Shown in pieces: positions 26,809 through 38,095 of a stretch of DNA of 64,000 nucleotides. The position numbers and the translations under genes were made by a program. This stretch comes from Leucobacter ruminantium. GTDB taxonomy: Bacteria > Actinomycetota > Actinomycetes > Actinomycetales > Microbacteriaceae. Position 1 is the stretch's first letter. Every line of letters begins with the position of its first letter. The notes beneath the pieces are model-generated. The model was not told the DNA's origin. It did not search any database and worked only from the letters and a program-made list of their open reading frames with translations. Location of the stretch: assembly GCF_017565705.1 (NCBI RefSeq), contig NZ_JAGDYL010000006.1:124001-188000 (forward strand), in the 5' to 3' direction.

Positions 26809-26814
26809 AGGCTA
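26809..26814 (-). promoter_or_regulatory. -10 box (TAGCCT) for the transsulfuration gene
   Basis: TAGCCT on the minus strand with a 7-nt spacer to the ATG. Confidence 0.45.
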
Positions 26815-26857
26815 CTCCCGCCGCCGTAACACGCGCGTTACACGCGCAGGCCTCGGG

Positions 26858-27790
26858 TCAGAACGGCAGCAGCGGGTCGATCGCGATCGCGAGCGACAGC
26901 ACGGAGAGGTAGGTGATCGAGCCGTGGAAGACCTGCATCGGCTTGCCCTCCTGCCCGCGGATCGCGCTGCCGTAGAGCCGGTGCGCCTGCAAGATGAAGT
27001 AGCCGCCCGAGAGCAGCGCGACAGTCGTGTAGATCCAGCCGATGCCGTTCGCGGGGATCAGCAGCAGACTCGAGACGACCGTCGCCCAGGTGTAGAGGAT
27101 GACCTGGAGGCCCACGGTCGCGCGCCCGCGCACCACGCCGAGCATCGGAACGCCCGCCGCGGCGTAGTCCTCGCGGTAGCGCATCGAGAGCGGCCAGTAG
27201 TGGGCCGGGGTCCAGAGGAAGATGATGAGGAAGAACACCCAGGCGGGCCAGTCGAGTGATCCGGTGACGGCAGCCCAGCCGATGAGCACGGGGAAGCAGC
27301 CCGCGATGCCGCCCCAGATGATGTTCTGCTCGCTGCGGCCCTTGAGCCACATCGTGTAGACGACGACGTAGGTGAAGATCGCGGCGGCGCCGAGCACGGC
27401 GGCGAGCCAGTTGGTCGTGAGGTAGAGCCAGGCGATCGAGAGCACCCCGAGCACCCACGCGAAGACGAGGGCGTTGCGATCGGAGATCTCGCCCGTCACC
27501 AGCGGACGGTTCTTGGTGCGCTTCATCAGCCGGTCGGCCTCGCGGTCGATGTAGCAGTTGAACGCGCCGGCGGAGCCCGCGCTCATCGCGCCGCCGACGA
27601 GGGTCGCCAGCACCAGCCACAGGTCGGGCAGGCCGTTCGCGGCGAGGATCATCGCCGGCACGGTGACGACCAGCAGCAGTTCCATCACCCGCGGCTTCGT
27701 GAGCGCGACGTAGTTCTTGACCGTGCGGCCGAACGAGCGCTTCCGCCGGGGCGCGAGGGTCTGGGGCTGGGCTGAGATCTCGGTGGACAT
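26858..27790 (-). CDS. ctaB: Heme O synthase (protoheme IX farnesyltransferase)
   Basis: A 310-residue UbiA-family prenyltransferase with about nine helices, adding a farnesyl group to heme B. The Asp-rich Mg-prenyl-diphosphate site is NCYIDREAD followed by KNRP; a second charged loop follows YREDYAAAG. Two starts are possible: ATG 27790 or the adjacent GTG 27793. A TACGAT box lies 8 or 5 nt upstream respectively. It is divergent from tkt. Its product feeds the nearby CtaA. Confidence 0.93.
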   Translation of the reverse strand: MSTEISAQPQTLAPRRKRSFGRTVKNYVALTKPRVMELLLVVTVPAMILAANGLPDLWLVLATLVGGAMSAGSAGAFNCYIDREADRLMKRTKNRPLVTGEISDRNALVFAWVLGVLSIAWLYLTTNWLAAVLGAAAIFTYVVVYTMWLKGRSEQNIIWGGIAGCFPVLIGWAAVTGSLDWPAWVFFLIIFLWTPAHYWPLSMRYREDYAAAGVPMLGVVRGRATVGLQVILYTWATVVSSLLLIPANGIGWIYTTVALLSGGYFILQAHRLYGSAIRGQEGKPMQVFHGSITYLSVLSLAIAIDPLLPF

Positions 27791-27798
27791 CACTCACC

Positions 27799-27804
27799 AT
27801 CGTA
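27799..27804 (-). promoter_or_regulatory. Possible -10 box (TACGAT) for ctaB
   Basis: TACGAT on the minus strand just before the ctaB start, consistent with a leaderless or near-leaderless mRNA. Confidence 0.4.
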
Positions 27805-27874
27805 CCCCCGCTGCCATAAGATGAGTGGGGTGTGCGCGACCGCGCCCGAATCTTCCCCTTGGAAAGGTGCATCT

Positions 27875-29947
<2,073 letters not shown>

Positions 29948-29949
29948 GC

Positions 29950-31056
29950 ATGACGACCCCCACTCAGTCCCTCAGCGCCGCCGGTGTGAGCGTCTGGCTC
30001 GACGACCTCTCGCGCTCGCGCATCGAGAGCGGTGAGCTCGCCCGTCTCATCGGCGACCGCGACGTCGTCGGCGTCACGACCAACCCGACGATCTTCGCCG
30101 CGGCCATCGGCGGCGGTATCGGCTACGGCGACCGCATCGCCGGTTGCGCAGCGCGGGGCCTCGGCGCCTCCGAGACCATCGTGGAGCTCACGACGGCCGA
30201 TGTCGCCGACGCCTGCGACATCTTCGCCGACGTCTACGCCGCGACCGGCGGCCGCGACGGCCGCGTCTCCATCGAGGTCGAGCCCGGCCTCGCCCGCGAC
30301 GCGGCGGGCACCGCCGCCCAGGCTCGCGAGTTGTGGGCGAAGGTCGACCGCCCCAACGCCATGATCAAGATCCCCGCGACGGTCGAGGGACTCGAGGCGA
30401 TCACCGAGACGATCGCGGCGGGGATCAGCGTGAACGTCACGCTCATCTTCAGCCTCGAGCGCTACCGCCAGGTCATCAACGCCTACCTCACGGGCCTCGA
30501 GCAGGCGCGCGCCGCGGGCATCGACCTCTCGACCATCCACTCGGTCGCATCGTTCTTCGTGTCGCGCGTCGACACCGAGATCGACGCGCGCCTCACGGCG
30601 ATCGGCACCCCCGAGGCTCTCGAACTGAAGGGCAAGGCCGCGGTCGCCAATGCGCGCCTCGCCTACGAGGTCTACGAGCAGTCCTTCGCCACCGAGCGCG
30701 CGAAGCAGCTGCTCGGTCTCGGCGCCAACCCGCAGCGCCCGCTGTGGGCGTCGACGGGCGTCAAGGATCCCTCGCTGCCCGATACCCTCTACGTGAGCGA
30801 GCTCGTCGCCCCCGGCGTCGTGAACACCATGCCCGAGGCCACGCTCAACGCGTTCGCCGATCACGGCGAGGTGCGCGGCGACACCGTCACCTCCGAATAT
30901 CTCGAGTCGAACCAGCTGCTCAACGCCATCGACGCGCAGGGCATCGACTACAACGAGGTCACCGCGAAGCTCGAGACCGAGGGCCTGTCGAAGTTCGACG
31001 CCTCGTGGGACGAGCTCTGCGAGACCGTCGAGCGGGCGCTCGAGGAGCAGCGATGA
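29950..31056 (+). CDS. tal: Transaldolase
   Basis: A 368-residue transaldolase of the long actinobacterial type. The Schiff-base Lys is in NAMIKIPAT, and the N-terminal SVWLDDLSR and [12 protein letters not shown] signatures are clear. It interconverts sedoheptulose-7-phosphate and glyceraldehyde-3-phosphate with erythrose-4-phosphate and fructose-6-phosphate. AGGAGA precedes the ATG, and its stop overlaps the pgi start as ATGA. In some bacteria this exact pair is one fused polypeptide. Confidence 0.95.
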   Translation: MTTPTQSLSAAGVSVWLDDLSRSRIESGELARLIGDRDVVGVTTNPTIFAAAIGGGIGYGDRIAGCAARGLGASETIVELTTADVADACDIFADVYAATGGRDGRVSIEVEPGLARDAAGTAAQARELWAKVDRPNAMIKIPATVEGLEAITETIAAGISVNVTLIFSLERYRQVINAYLTGLEQARAAGIDLSTIHSVASFFVSRVDTEIDARLTAIGTPEALELKGKAAVANARLAYEVYEQSFATERAKQLLGLGANPQRPLWASTGVKDPSLPDTLYVSELVAPGVVNTMPEATLNAFADHGEVRGDTVTSEYLESNQLLNAIDAQGIDYNEVTAKLETEGLSKFDASWDELCETVERALEEQR

Positions 31057-32615
31057 GCCTGCGGGTTGTACTCGCGGAAGGGATCGCGGAAGGTGCCGCG
31101 TTCCGGGAGTCGCTCGATGCGCTGGCGAGGGATCGCGTCGCATCGCGCGTCTTCCTGCAGGACGCGACGCTGTGGGGTCCCGAGGCCGAGGCAGAGGCCT
31201 CGATCCGCCTCGGCTGGACCGACTTCGCCGGCGCGGCGGAGCAGCTGATCCCCGCCATCGAGGGGCTGCGATCGGAGTTCGCCGCGGCGGGCGTCGACCG
31301 CATCGTGCTGTGCGGCATGGGCGGATCGAGCCTCGCCCCAGCCGTCATCACCCGCTGGGCCGGTGTCGAGCTGACCATGCTCGACACCACGCATCCGGCG
31401 GCCGTGCGCCGCGCCCTCGAGGGCGACCTCGCGCGCACCGCGGTGGTCGTGAGCTCCAAGTCGGGCAGCACCATCGAGACCCGCAGCCACCTCGCGGCCT
31501 TCGAGCAGGCCTTCCGCGACGCCGGCATCGCGCCCGAGAGCCGCATCGTCATCGTCACCGACCCCGACTCGCCGCTCGACCGCGACTCGCGTGCGGCCGG
31601 CCGGCACGTGTTCAACGCCGACCCGAACGTGGGCGGGCGCTTCTCCGCGCTGACGGCCTTCGGACTCGTGCCGTCGGGGCTCGCGGGCACCGACCTGGCG
31701 AAGCTCGTCGGAGAGGCGCAGGGGACGCGCGAGGCCCTCGCGCGTGACGCGCACGACAACCCGGCGCTCGTGCTCGCGGCTGCGATCGCCTCGGGCCTGC
31801 CCGAGCGCTACGTGCTCGCCGTACGCGCCGGCGACGACGCCGACTGGCAGCTCGGCGCCTGGATCGAGCAGCTCATCGCCGAGTCCACCGGCAAGGACGG
31901 CCGCGGCGTGCTCCCCGTCTCCCTCACCGGCACGGCTCCCGAGTTTTCGGACGACGCACCGGTGAATGTGCTCGGCGTCCTGCTCTCGGCGGGCACGGCC
32001 TCCACGCCCGCCTCGGGCGTCGCCGTGAGCGGCGGGCTGGGCGAGCAGTTCCTGCTGTGGGAGACGGCGACGGCCGCGCTCGGGAGGCTGATGGGCATCG
32101 ATCCCTTCAATCAGCCCGACGTCGAATCGGCCAAGGTCGCTGCGCGCGCCGCGCTCGCGGAGGCGGCCTCCGCGTCGGAGACGGCCGCGCAGCAGCCGAA
32201 CGTTCCCGACTACGGCTCGCTCCTGGGCGAACTGCGCTCTGCGCTCCCCGCCGGCGGCTACGTCGTCATCCAGGCCTTCCTCGATCCCGGCGCGACCCAC
32301 GCAGCCTCGCTCCGCGAGCTGCGCGACCGCCTCGCCTCAGATCTCGGCGCGCCGGTGGCGCTGGGCTGGGGCCCGAGCTACCTGCACTCGACCGGCCAGC
32401 TGCACAAGGGCGGGCCTGCGAAGGGCGCGTACCTGCAGATCGTCGACGCCGAGCCCGGATCCCTCGCGATCCCGGGCTCCGAGAGCGGCTTCGACGCACT
32501 CATCGCCGCCCAGGCCCGCGGCGACCGCGACGTGCTCGTCGAGCGCGGCCGCCCCGTGATCACGGTCGTCTGCGGCGACGCCGAGGCCGAGCTGGCGAGA
32601 CTGGCCGCGAGCTAG
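31053..32615 (+). CDS. pgi: Glucose-6-phosphate isomerase of the Tal-Pgi fusion type
   Basis: A 520-residue isomerase with SIS-type sugar-phosphate motifs: [10 protein letters not shown] near residue 88, [10 protein letters not shown] near 132, and a late [10 protein letters not shown] segment. That C-terminal region matches the isomerase half of bifunctional transaldolase/phosphoglucose isomerases more than the classical 550-residue Pgi. It links glycolysis to the pentose phosphate pathway. It is translationally coupled to tal; a strong hairpin terminator follows. Confidence 0.9.
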   Translation: MSLRVVLAEGIAEGAAFRESLDALARDRVASRVFLQDATLWGPEAEAEASIRLGWTDFAGAAEQLIPAIEGLRSEFAAAGVDRIVLCGMGGSSLAPAVITRWAGVELTMLDTTHPAAVRRALEGDLARTAVVVSSKSGSTIETRSHLAAFEQAFRDAGIAPESRIVIVTDPDSPLDRDSRAAGRHVFNADPNVGGRFSALTAFGLVPSGLAGTDLAKLVGEAQGTREALARDAHDNPALVLAAAIASGLPERYVLAVRAGDDADWQLGAWIEQLIAESTGKDGRGVLPVSLTGTAPEFSDDAPVNVLGVLLSAGTASTPASGVAVSGGLGEQFLLWETATAALGRLMGIDPFNQPDVESAKVAARAALAEAASASETAAQQPNVPDYGSLLGELRSALPAGGYVVIQAFLDPGATHAASLRELRDRLASDLGAPVALGWGPSYLHSTGQLHKGGPAKGAYLQIVDAEPGSLAIPGSESGFDALIAAQARGDRDVLVERGRPVITVVCGDAEAELARLAAS

Positions 32616-32638
32616 GGATCCCGACCGCACGACACGGA

Positions 32639-32672
32639 AGAAGGCCCCGGGGAGAGATCCCCGGGGCCTTCT
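32639..32672. terminator. Strong hairpin between convergent pgi and rbpA
   Basis: A perfect 15-bp stem around AAGGCCCCGGGGA with a GAGA loop. It lies 23 bp past the pgi stop and 22 bp past the rbpA stop on the other strand, so it can serve both genes. Confidence 0.85.
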
Positions 32673-32693
32673 GCTTCGTGCTGCGGGACCCGT

Positions 32694-33059
32694 TCAGGCC
32701 GAGACCTTGGCGGAACCGCGGCGCGCGCGCAGCTTCTGCAGCGCGGCCTCGAGCAGTTCCTCCGCTTCCTCGGGCGTGCGACGCTCCTTCACATACGCGA
32801 GATGCGTCTTGTAGGGCTCGTTCTTCGGCAGAAGCGGCGGGTTCTCACGATCGCGCCCCGCGGGAAGACCCGTGCTCGGGCAATCGATCTGCTCGGGAAT
32901 CTCCTCCGGCGAGACATCCGCGGCGAAGTAGCGGACGGTCTCATTGCCGAGCGCGTCCCAGTACGAGATCTGAATACGGTCGGCGCGCGCGCCGTGGTCC
33001 TTCTCCCCCATGGGGCCTGAACCTACGCGGGCGCCGCGAATGGCGTTGCTGCCAGCCAT
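32694..33059 (-). CDS. rbpA: RNA polymerase-binding protein RbpA
   Basis: A 121-residue actinobacterial transcription factor that binds the principal sigma factor and RNA polymerase and stabilises open complexes. It has the core DRIQISYWDALGNE and FAADVSPEEIPEQIDCP segments and a C-terminal sigma-interacting helix rich in Glu and Arg. The ATG follows AGGAAGG. Only one Cys is seen, so the zinc-binding form is not supported. It sits downstream of secG as in related genomes. Confidence 0.95.
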   Translation of the reverse strand: MAGSNAIRGARVGSGPMGEKDHGARADRIQISYWDALGNETVRYFAADVSPEEIPEQIDCPSTGLPAGRDRENPPLLPKNEPYKTHLAYVKERRTPEEAEELLEAALQKLRARRGSAKVSA

Positions 33060-33104
33060 CGACAACCTTCCTGAGTGTCTGGAATCGAGTGGTTACGCGA
33101 CCCG

Positions 33105-33353
33105 TTACACGACCGAGAACCGGGCGATGAGCCCGAGCCCCACGATCGAGGCGACCCATACGAGCGAGACGACGACGGTGATCCGGTTCAGATTCCGCTC
33201 GGCGACGCCCGATGAGCCGAGGCTCGAGGTGACACCGCCGCCGAACATGTCGGACAGGCCGCCGCCGCGTCCCTTGTGCAGCAGGATGAAGAGCGTGAGC
33301 AGCAGGCTCGTGAGGACGAGCAGGACGATCAAGGCGATCTTGAGGATGAGCAC
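33105..33353 (-). CDS. secG: Preprotein translocase subunit SecG
   Basis: An 82-residue, two-helix membrane protein of the SecYEG channel. Helix 1 ends in LFILLHKGRGGGLSDMFGGG, the family signature; helix 2 is near residues 60-78. GTG start after GAAAGG. A TATACT -10 box about 42 nt upstream and an intervening hairpin after tpiA suggest its own promoter. Confidence 0.94.
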   Translation of the reverse strand: MLILKIALIVLLVLTSLLLTLFILLHKGRGGGLSDMFGGGVTSSLGSSGVAERNLNRITVVVSLVWVASIVGLGLIARFSVV

Positions 33354-33395
33354 GCGTTCACCTTTCGGGTATGAGGGCGCGATGGGCCAACGTAC

Positions 33396-33401
33396 AGTAT
33401 A
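33396..33401 (-). promoter_or_regulatory. -10 box (TATACT) for secG
   Basis: TATACT on the minus strand directly after the hairpin that follows tpiA. No clear -35 is visible. Confidence 0.45.
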
Positions 33402-33402
33402 C

Positions 33403-33420
33403 CGCTCCCCTCTGGGAGCG
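33403..33420 (-). terminator. Hairpin after the pgk-tpiA operon
   Basis: CGCTCCC with a 4-nt loop and its complement: a 7-bp stem between the tpiA stop and the secG promoter. There is no T-run, so efficiency is uncertain. Confidence 0.5.
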
Positions 33421-33426
33421 ACGGGC

Positions 33427-34218
33427 TCACGCGCCCGTGACGTGCTTCTTGAACTGGATGATACGCGAGAACTCGTCCACCTTCAGGCTCGCGCCGCCGA
33501 CGAGCGCACCGTCGACGTCGGGCTGCCTGAGGAATCCGGCGACGTTCTGGCTCGCGACGGAGCCGCCGTAGAGCACGCGAGTCGCATCCGCGCGCTCGTC
33601 CCCGCGCAGTTCGCGCAGAGCGTCGCGGATCGCCTTCGCGACCTCCTGTGCCTGCTCGGGCGTCGCCGCCTGACCGCTGCCGATCGCCCAGACCGGCTCG
33701 TAGGCGATGACGAACTCAGCGTCCTCAGGGAGCTCCGCGAGCGCCGCGGTGAGCTGTGCGACGGGAATGGCCGCGGCGCCGTGCTCCTCGAGATCTTCGG
33801 CGGTCTCGCCCACGCAGATCATGGGGACCATGCCGGCGCGGTGCGCCGCGAGAGCCTTGGCGCCCACGGTCGCGTCGTCCTCGCCGTGCCCCTGCCGGCG
33901 CTCGGAGTGGCCGACGAGCACGTAGCCGACGTCGAGCTTCGCCAGCATGTCGGCCGACACGTCGCCCGTGTAGGCGCCGGAGGCGTGCGGCGAGACGTCC
34001 TGCGCGCCGAGCGAGAGCGAGATCTTGTCCGCCGACAGCAGCGTCTGGACCGAGCGGAGGTCGGTGAACGGGGGGAACACCGCGACCTCGACGTCGGTGT
34101 AGTCGTGCCTGGCATCCTTCAGGCTCCACGACAGCTTCTGCACGAAGGCGATCGCCTGCAGGTGGTCGAAGTTCATCTTCCAGTTGCCCGCGATGAGCGG
34201 GGTGCGCTGCTCGGTCAT
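33427..34218 (-). CDS. tpiA: Triose-phosphate isomerase
   Basis: A 263-residue TIM-barrel enzyme of glycolysis. It has the N-terminal GNWKMN lysine motif, the electrophilic His in GHSERR, the catalytic Glu in [11 protein letters not shown] and the phosphate loop YGGSV. ATG overlaps the pgk stop as ATGA. Confidence 0.96.
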   Translation of the reverse strand: MTEQRTPLIAGNWKMNFDHLQAIAFVQKLSWSLKDARHDYTDVEVAVFPPFTDLRSVQTLLSADKISLSLGAQDVSPHASGAYTGDVSADMLAKLDVGYVLVGHSERRQGHGEDDATVGAKALAAHRAGMVPMICVGETAEDLEEHGAAAIPVAQLTAALAELPEDAEFVIAYEPVWAIGSGQAATPEQAQEVAKAIRDALRELRGDERADATRVLYGGSVASQNVAGFLRQPDVDGALVGGASLKVDEFSRIIQFKKHVTGA

Positions 34219-35417
34219 GCGAGCACCTCCAGTCCGGGAAGAGCCTTCCCCTCGAGAAATTCGAGGCTGGCTCCGCCTCCGGTAGAGATGTGTCCGAACT
34301 GGTCGTCGGCGAAGCCGAGCGCGCGAACGGCCGCAGCCGAATCGCCGCCGCCCACGACCGTGAATCCCCGTGTCTCGGTCAGCGCCTTCGCGACGGCGCG
34401 CGTGCCGCCCGCGAAGGCCTCCATCTCGAAGACGCCCATGGGACCGTTCCAGAACACCGTCGCCGAGTCGGCGATGATCGCGGCGAAGGCCACCGCGGAG
34501 TCGGGGCCGATGTCGAGGCCGATGCCGGCCTCGCCGAAGCTCGAGGAGTCGATCGCATCGGCTGCGACGACCTCGTGGGCCGCGTCGGCCGCGAAGGCCT
34601 CCGCGACGACCACATCGGTCGGCAGCACGATACGCACGCCGCGCCGTTCGGCCTCGGCGAGGTACCCGCGTACGGTGTCGAGCTGGTCCTTCTCGAGCAG
34701 GCTCGAGGCCACGGCGTGGCCCTGCGCAGCAAGGAAGGTGAACAGCATGCCACCACCGATGAGCAGCGTGTCGACCCGTTCCAGGAGGTGGGCGATGACG
34801 CCGAGCTTGTCCGAGACCTTCGATCCGCCGAGCACGACCGTGTAGGGCCGCTCCGCGTTCTCCGTGAGGCGCTGCAGCACCTCCAACTCGGCGGCGACCA
34901 GGCGCCCGGCGGCGCTCGGCAGCAGGCCCGCGAGTTCGGTGACGCTGGCCTGGCGGCGGTGCACGACGCCGAAGCCATCGGAGACGAACGCGTCGGCCCC
35001 CTTCGCGAGCTCCTCGGCGAAGGCCTGTCGCTCCCCCTCGTCCTTGCTCGTCTCGCCCGGGTTGAACCGCAGATTCTCGAGCAGCAGCACGTCGCCGTCG
35101 CCGAGCGCGGCGCGTGCCGCCTCCGCCTCCTCGCCCACCGTCTCCGAGGAGAACGCCACGGGCGCCTCCAGCAGCTCCGACATGCGCTCGGCGACCGGGC
35201 GCAGCGAGTAGCGCTCCTCGGGCGCACCGGCGGGGCGCCCGAGGTGGCTGATCAGCACCAGGCGGGCACCCGCCTCGCGCAGCTCGCGGATCGTGGTGAG
35301 CGAAGCGCGGATGCGGCCGTCATCGGTGATGACGCCGTCTCGCAGCGGGACGTTCAGGTCGCATCGGATGACGACCGTCTTCGCGTTGAGGTCGCCGAGC
35401 GACTCGAGTGTGCGCAT
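34215..35417 (-). CDS. pgk: Phosphoglycerate kinase
   Basis: A 400-residue glycolytic kinase. It opens with [10 protein letters not shown], continues with the LISHLGRP motif, the central [10 protein letters not shown] hinge motif, and the C-terminal nucleotide loop [11 protein letters not shown] gap gene, which usually precedes pgk, is not present here; sodA is the upstream neighbour, 45 bp away. No strong separate promoter is visible in that gap. Confidence 0.96.
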   Translation of the reverse strand: MRTLESLGDLNAKTVVIRCDLNVPLRDGVITDDGRIRASLTTIRELREAGARLVLISHLGRPAGAPEERYSLRPVAERMSELLEAPVAFSSETVGEEAEAARAALGDGDVLLLENLRFNPGETSKDEGERQAFAEELAKGADAFVSDGFGVVHRRQASVTELAGLLPSAAGRLVAAELEVLQRLTENAERPYTVVLGGSKVSDKLGVIAHLLERVDTLLIGGGMLFTFLAAQGHAVASSLLEKDQLDTVRGYLAEAERRGVRIVLPTDVVVAEAFAADAAHEVVAADAIDSSSFGEAGIGLDIGPDSAVAFAAIIADSATVFWNGPMGVFEMEAFAGGTRAVAKALTETRGFTVVGGGDSAAAVRALGFADDQFGHISTGGGASLEFLEGKALPGLEVLA

Positions 35418-35462
35418 TGAGGTGTGTGGCTCCCGGGTGAGATGGACGAGGGGCTGGACGGC

Positions 35463-36080
35463 TCAGATGAGGCCGGGCGTCTGCGCGCGAGCGGCCTCGA
35501 AGCGCTTCGCGACGTCCTGCCAGTTGGCGATGTTCCAGAACGCCTTCACGTAGTCGGCCTTGACGTTGAGGTAGTCGAGGTAGAAGGCGTGCTCCCACAT
35601 GTCGAGCATGAGCAGCGGGGTGAGTCCCAGGGGCACGTTCGCCTGCTGATCGAACAGCTGGAAGATCGCGAGGCGCTGGCCGATCGGATCCCAGGCGAGC
35701 ACCGACCAGCCCGATCCCTGGATGCCCGTCGCGACGGCGGTGAAGTGGGCCTGGAACTTGGCGAACGAGCCGAACTGATCCTTGATCGCCTCGGCGAGCT
35801 CACCCTCGGGCTCCCCGCCCCCGTCGGGCGAGAGGTTGTTCCAGAAGACCGTGTGGTTGACGTGGCCGCCGAGGTTGAAGGCGAGATCCTTCTCCAGCTT
35901 GTTGACCGCGGCCAGGTTCTCGGACTCGCGCGCCTCGGCGAGCTGTTCGAGCGCGGTGTTGGCGCCGGTCACATAGGCCTGGTGGTGCTTGTCGTGGTGC
36001 AACTGCATGATCTTGCCGCTGATGTGCGGCTCGAGAGCAGCGTAATCATAGGGCAGTTCGGGAAGTGAGTAGGCGGCCAT
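35463..36080 (-). CDS. sodA: Superoxide dismutase (Mn/Fe type)
   Basis: A 205-residue cytosolic Mn/Fe superoxide dismutase. The metal ligands fit His28 in LHHDKHH, His76 in NHTVFW, Asp160 and His164 in [17 protein letters not shown] is the usual core motif. Metal choice (Mn, Fe or either) cannot be fixed from these residues alone. The ATG follows TTGGAGCG; a TAGGCT box about 40 nt up may be the promoter. Confidence 0.95.
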   Translation of the reverse strand: MAAYSLPELPYDYAALEPHISGKIMQLHHDKHHQAYVTGANTALEQLAEARESENLAAVNKLEKDLAFNLGGHVNHTVFWNNLSPDGGGEPEGELAEAIKDQFGSFAKFQAHFTAVATGIQGSGWSVLAWDPIGQRLAIFQLFDQQANVPLGLTPLLMLDMWEHAFYLDYLNVKADYVKAFWNIANWQDVAKRFEAARAQTPGLI

Positions 36081-36119
36081 GTGGCGCTCCAATCTCTGCG
36101 TTCAACAGTTGTCGGTTCC

Positions 36120-36125
36120 AGCCTA
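36120..36125 (-). promoter_or_regulatory. Possible -10 box (TAGGCT) for sodA with a short leader
   Basis: TAGGCT on the minus strand about 40 bp before the sodA ATG, which has its own ribosome site. Confidence 0.4.
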
Positions 36126-36174
36126 GCCCTCGCGCGCGGGGCGCGCAGCCGGGCGGAGAGGAGTCGGAGGGCTC

Positions 36175-37155
36175 TCAGAGGGAGTCGAGCTCCTCGGGAA
36201 GGTTCGCCTCGGTCCCCGGGATGCCGCGCGCGGCGGCCTCCTTGTCGGCCATCGCGAGGAGGCGGCGGATGCGGCCGGCGATGGCGTCCTTCGTGAGCGG
36301 AGGATCGGCGCGGGCGCCGAGGTCGTCGAGACTGGCCTCGCGGTGCGTGAGCCGCAGGCTGCCCGCGTAGCGCAGGTGCTCGGGCACTCCGTCCCCGAGG
36401 ATCTCGAGCGCGCGTTCGACGCGCGCGCAGGCGGCCACGGATGCCTGCGCGGATCGCCGCAGGTTCGCATCGTCGAAGTTCACCAGACGGTTCGCGGTGG
36501 CGCGCGTCTCGCGGGCCTTCCGCAGCTCATCCCATGCCGCACGAGCCTCGGAGGCGCCCATCGCGCCGAGCATCTGCCCGATCGTCTCGCTGTCGCGGAT
36601 AAGCACCTTGTGCTGACCGCGGATCTCGCGGCTCTTCGCGTCGATCCCGATCCGATGCGCGGCCCCGACGAGGGCCATGGCCACCTCGTTCGTGGGGCAC
36701 CCGATCTCGAGGCCGACAGAGCGGCCGGGAGGGGTGATCGAACCGCGGGCGAGGAACGCCCCGCGCCAGATCGCCGCGAGCTCGGCGGGGGCGCCGGTCG
36801 TCAGGCGGTTGGGGAGGCCGCGGATCTGCCTGCGGCGCTGATCGAGCAGCCCGAGCTGCCTGGCCAGGGTCTCGCCGTCGATGACGCGCACGAGGAACTG
36901 CGGGGCTCCGGGGCGGGTGCTCGTGGGCGGCAGCTGCTTCGCCTCCGAGCGCACGCCGTAGAGCTCGGCGAGGTCCTTGCGCACGCGCTGCACGATCTGC
37001 GGCGTGTGCAGTTCGGCCTCGAGGGCGATGCGGCCGGAGATCGTGTGGAGACCGCCGGCGAGGCGCAGAACGGTCGCGACCTCGGCCACCCGCTCTCCGG
37101 TCTGGGACGCGGGGAAACGGACGAGCTCGCTCTTCACCTCGACGGTAGACGGCAC
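36175..37155 (-). CDS. whiA: DNA-binding regulator WhiA
   Basis: A 326-residue WhiA protein: an N-terminal degenerate LAGLIDADG homing-endonuclease-like fold (about residues 20-210) and a C-terminal helix-turn-helix (about 240-310) with NLRRSAQASV and the LTHREASLDDLG region. In actinobacteria it acts in cell division or sporulation control. The GTG start has no strong ribosome site. It follows rapZ by 61 bp; the yvcK gene that often lies between them is absent. Confidence 0.93.
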   Translation of the reverse strand: MPSTVEVKSELVRFPASQTGERVAEVATVLRLAGGLHTISGRIALEAELHTPQIVQRVRKDLAELYGVRSEAKQLPPTSTRPGAPQFLVRVIDGETLARQLGLLDQRRRQIRGLPNRLTTGAPAELAAIWRGAFLARGSITPPGRSVGLEIGCPTNEVAMALVGAAHRIGIDAKSREIRGQHKVLIRDSETIGQMLGAMGASEARAAWDELRKARETRATANRLVNFDDANLRRSAQASVAACARVERALEILGDGVPEHLRYAGSLRLTHREASLDDLGARADPPLTKDAIAGRIRRLLAMADKEAAARGIPGTEANLPEELDSL

Positions 37156-37216
37156 AAATGATCCTCTCTGGGCGGTGTGGAATGGGAATCGGCGGCGCTC
37201 GGCCGCGCGGTGGCAG

Positions 37217-38095
37217 CTACTCGCGGCCGAGATCGCGGTGGCGCAGGCTCACGCTGACGCCGGGCAGCCCGGCGAGACGGTCGGCGAGCTCCCGGGCCGA
37301 GGCGACGGAGCGGTGCTTGCCGCCCGTACAGCCCACGGCGAGCGATGCGTGGCGCTTGTTCTCGCGCTGGAAGCCTGCGAGAACCGGAGTGAGCGCCGCG
37401 ACGTAGTGATCGAGGAACTCGGCCGCGCCCTCGCGGCTCAGCACGTAGTCCTTCACCTCGGTGTCCACGCCGGTGAGCGCGCGGAGCTCGGGCTCCCAGA
37501 ACGGGTTCGGGAGGAAGCGCATGTCGACCATGAGATCGACGTCCGTGGGCGCACCGTACTTGAAGCCGAAGCTCATGACGGAGAGCTGCAGGCCCGGGGT
37601 GTCCTCGTCGGAGAAGAGTTCGCGGGTGGCAGTAGACAGATCGTGCACGTTGTAGCGCGAGGTGTCGATGACCACATCGCTCGAGGCCCGCAGCTCCTGC
37701 AGGCGGTCGCGCTCGAGCCTGATGCCCTCCAGCAGGCTGCCCGCCTCGGCCTGCAGCGGGTGGGGCCTGCGGACGGACTCGTAGCGCCGCACCAGGATCT
37801 CATCGGTCGCGTCGAGGAAGACGACGCGCACCTTCGCGTTCTGGCGCAGCTCGGAGACGGTCTGCTGGATGTCCTCGAAAAGGTCCCGGCCCCTGATGTC
37901 GACGACGGCGACGATGCGGGGCAGAGCGCCGCCCGACCTGTCGGCCATGTCGGCGAGAGTCTTCACCATGGCGAGCGGCAGGTTGTCGACCACGTACCAG
38001 CCCAGATCCTCGAGCGTGTTGGCGACCGTGCTGCGACCGGCGCCGGACATGCCGGTGACGATGAGGATCTCCTGTGTCGACGTCATGTCGTTCAT
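37217..38095 (-). CDS. rapZ: RapZ-like nucleotide-binding protein
   Basis: A 292-residue RapZ/YvcJ family P-loop protein. The Walker A-like motif at 15-23 is GMSGAGRST, with Arg21 where many homologues have Lys. VVDNLP and the C-terminal GCTGGKHRSVA motif are intact. It is known as an RNase adaptor in Enterobacteria; in actinobacteria the role is unsettled. ATG overlaps the uvrC stop, as in the conserved uvrC-rapZ-whiA arrangement. Confidence 0.92.
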   Translation of the reverse strand: MNDMTSTQEILIVTGMSGAGRSTVANTLEDLGWYVVDNLPLAMVKTLADMADRSGGALPRIVAVVDIRGRDLFEDIQQTVSELRQNAKVRVVFLDATDEILVRRYESVRRPHPLQAEAGSLLEGIRLERDRLQELRASSDVVIDTSRYNVHDLSTATRELFSDEDTPGLQLSVMSFGFKYGAPTDVDLMVDMRFLPNPFWEPELRALTGVDTEVKDYVLSREGAAEFLDHYVAALTPVLAGFQRENKRHASLAVGCTGGKHRSVASARELADRLAGLPGVSVSLRHRDLGRE

